From positions 1 through 5,692 of the forward strand of contig JAHFUH010000377.1 in assembly GCA_023265215.1 (NCBI GenBank): a stretch of 5,692 nt of DNA. The letters run 5' to 3'. Both the position numbers and the translations under genes were made by a program. A model generated the notes under the pieces. That model ran no database searches, was not told the DNA's origin, and saw only the letters and a program-made list of their open reading frames with translations. Positions 5,644 through 5,692 of this stretch are shown here, in pieces; within the stretch, counting starts at the first letter, position 1, and every line of letters begins with the position of its first letter. Source of the stretch: Acidobacteriota bacterium. Lineage in GTDB: Bacteria > Acidobacteriota > UBA6911.

Positions 5644-5692
5644 TTATCCCATTTCGGGCTGCTCCGGAGCAAAAATGGTGTCGGCAATTACG
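5644..5692 (-). CDS. C-terminal end of an unidentified upstream gene (partial)
   Basis: The minus-strand frame from 5691 reads VIADTIFAPEQPEMG and then TAA at 5646-5644. The residues look like a plausible protein end, and the stop is 11 nt before the ybgC start, the spacing expected within an operon. Only 15 codons are in the window, too few to identify the product. The frame of ybgC itself is also open to the edge, but its translation (RNCRHHFCSGAARNG) does not look coding. Confidence 0.45.
   Translation of the reverse strand, partial: VIADTIFAPEQPEMG

Overview
All protein genes I can support lie on the minus strand, so the biological order runs from the right end of the window to the left. 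The window suggests a Gram-negative bacterium of moderate GC content. The evidence is a YbgC-type hotdog thioesterase, an ECF sigma factor with a membrane-anchored co-transcribed partner that carries a probable periplasmic domain, and REP-like palindromic repeats between operons. The style (ECF operon, degenerate palindromic intergenic repeats) would fit an uncultured Desulfobacterota-like or related lineage, but nothing here fixes the taxonomy.

Right end (5237-5692): the last residues of an unidentified gene, then an 11-nt gap, then a complete ybgC-like acyl-CoA thioesterase gene. About 300 bp without a gene follow (4929-5236). They hold palindromic repeat sequence and the leader of the next operon.

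Centre (2396-4928): a compact three-gene operon. It encodes an ECF sigma factor, a single-pass membrane protein with a short cytoplasmic tail and a LolA/RseB-like outer domain (probable anti-sigma/sensor), and a polytopic protein that looks like two fused copies of the MotA/TolQ/ExbB membrane core. The sigma and anti-sigma genes overlap by 8 bp. The third gene starts 51 bp downstream with a strong ribosome binding site. A stem-loop at 2325-2353 lies just after the operon. The likely logic is that the membrane protein holds the sigma factor and senses an envelope signal, with the duplicated channel-like protein as a target or accessory. No function for the set is proven here.

Between the operon and the left gene (1615-2395) is about 780 bp with no convincing gene. 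Part of it (about 1770-2125) is a dense nest of hairpins and imperfect inverted repeats, one motif of which recurs beside ybgC.

Left end (1-1614): a long protein with two different HD-type phosphohydrolase domains, the second closely resembling the RelA/SpoT (p)ppGpp hydrolase domain; its C-terminus lies outside the window. Directly upstream is a 44-codon reading frame that would fuse with it if a five-A run held one more A. The N-terminus is therefore either a separate small coupled gene or part of the HD protein displaced by a frameshift.
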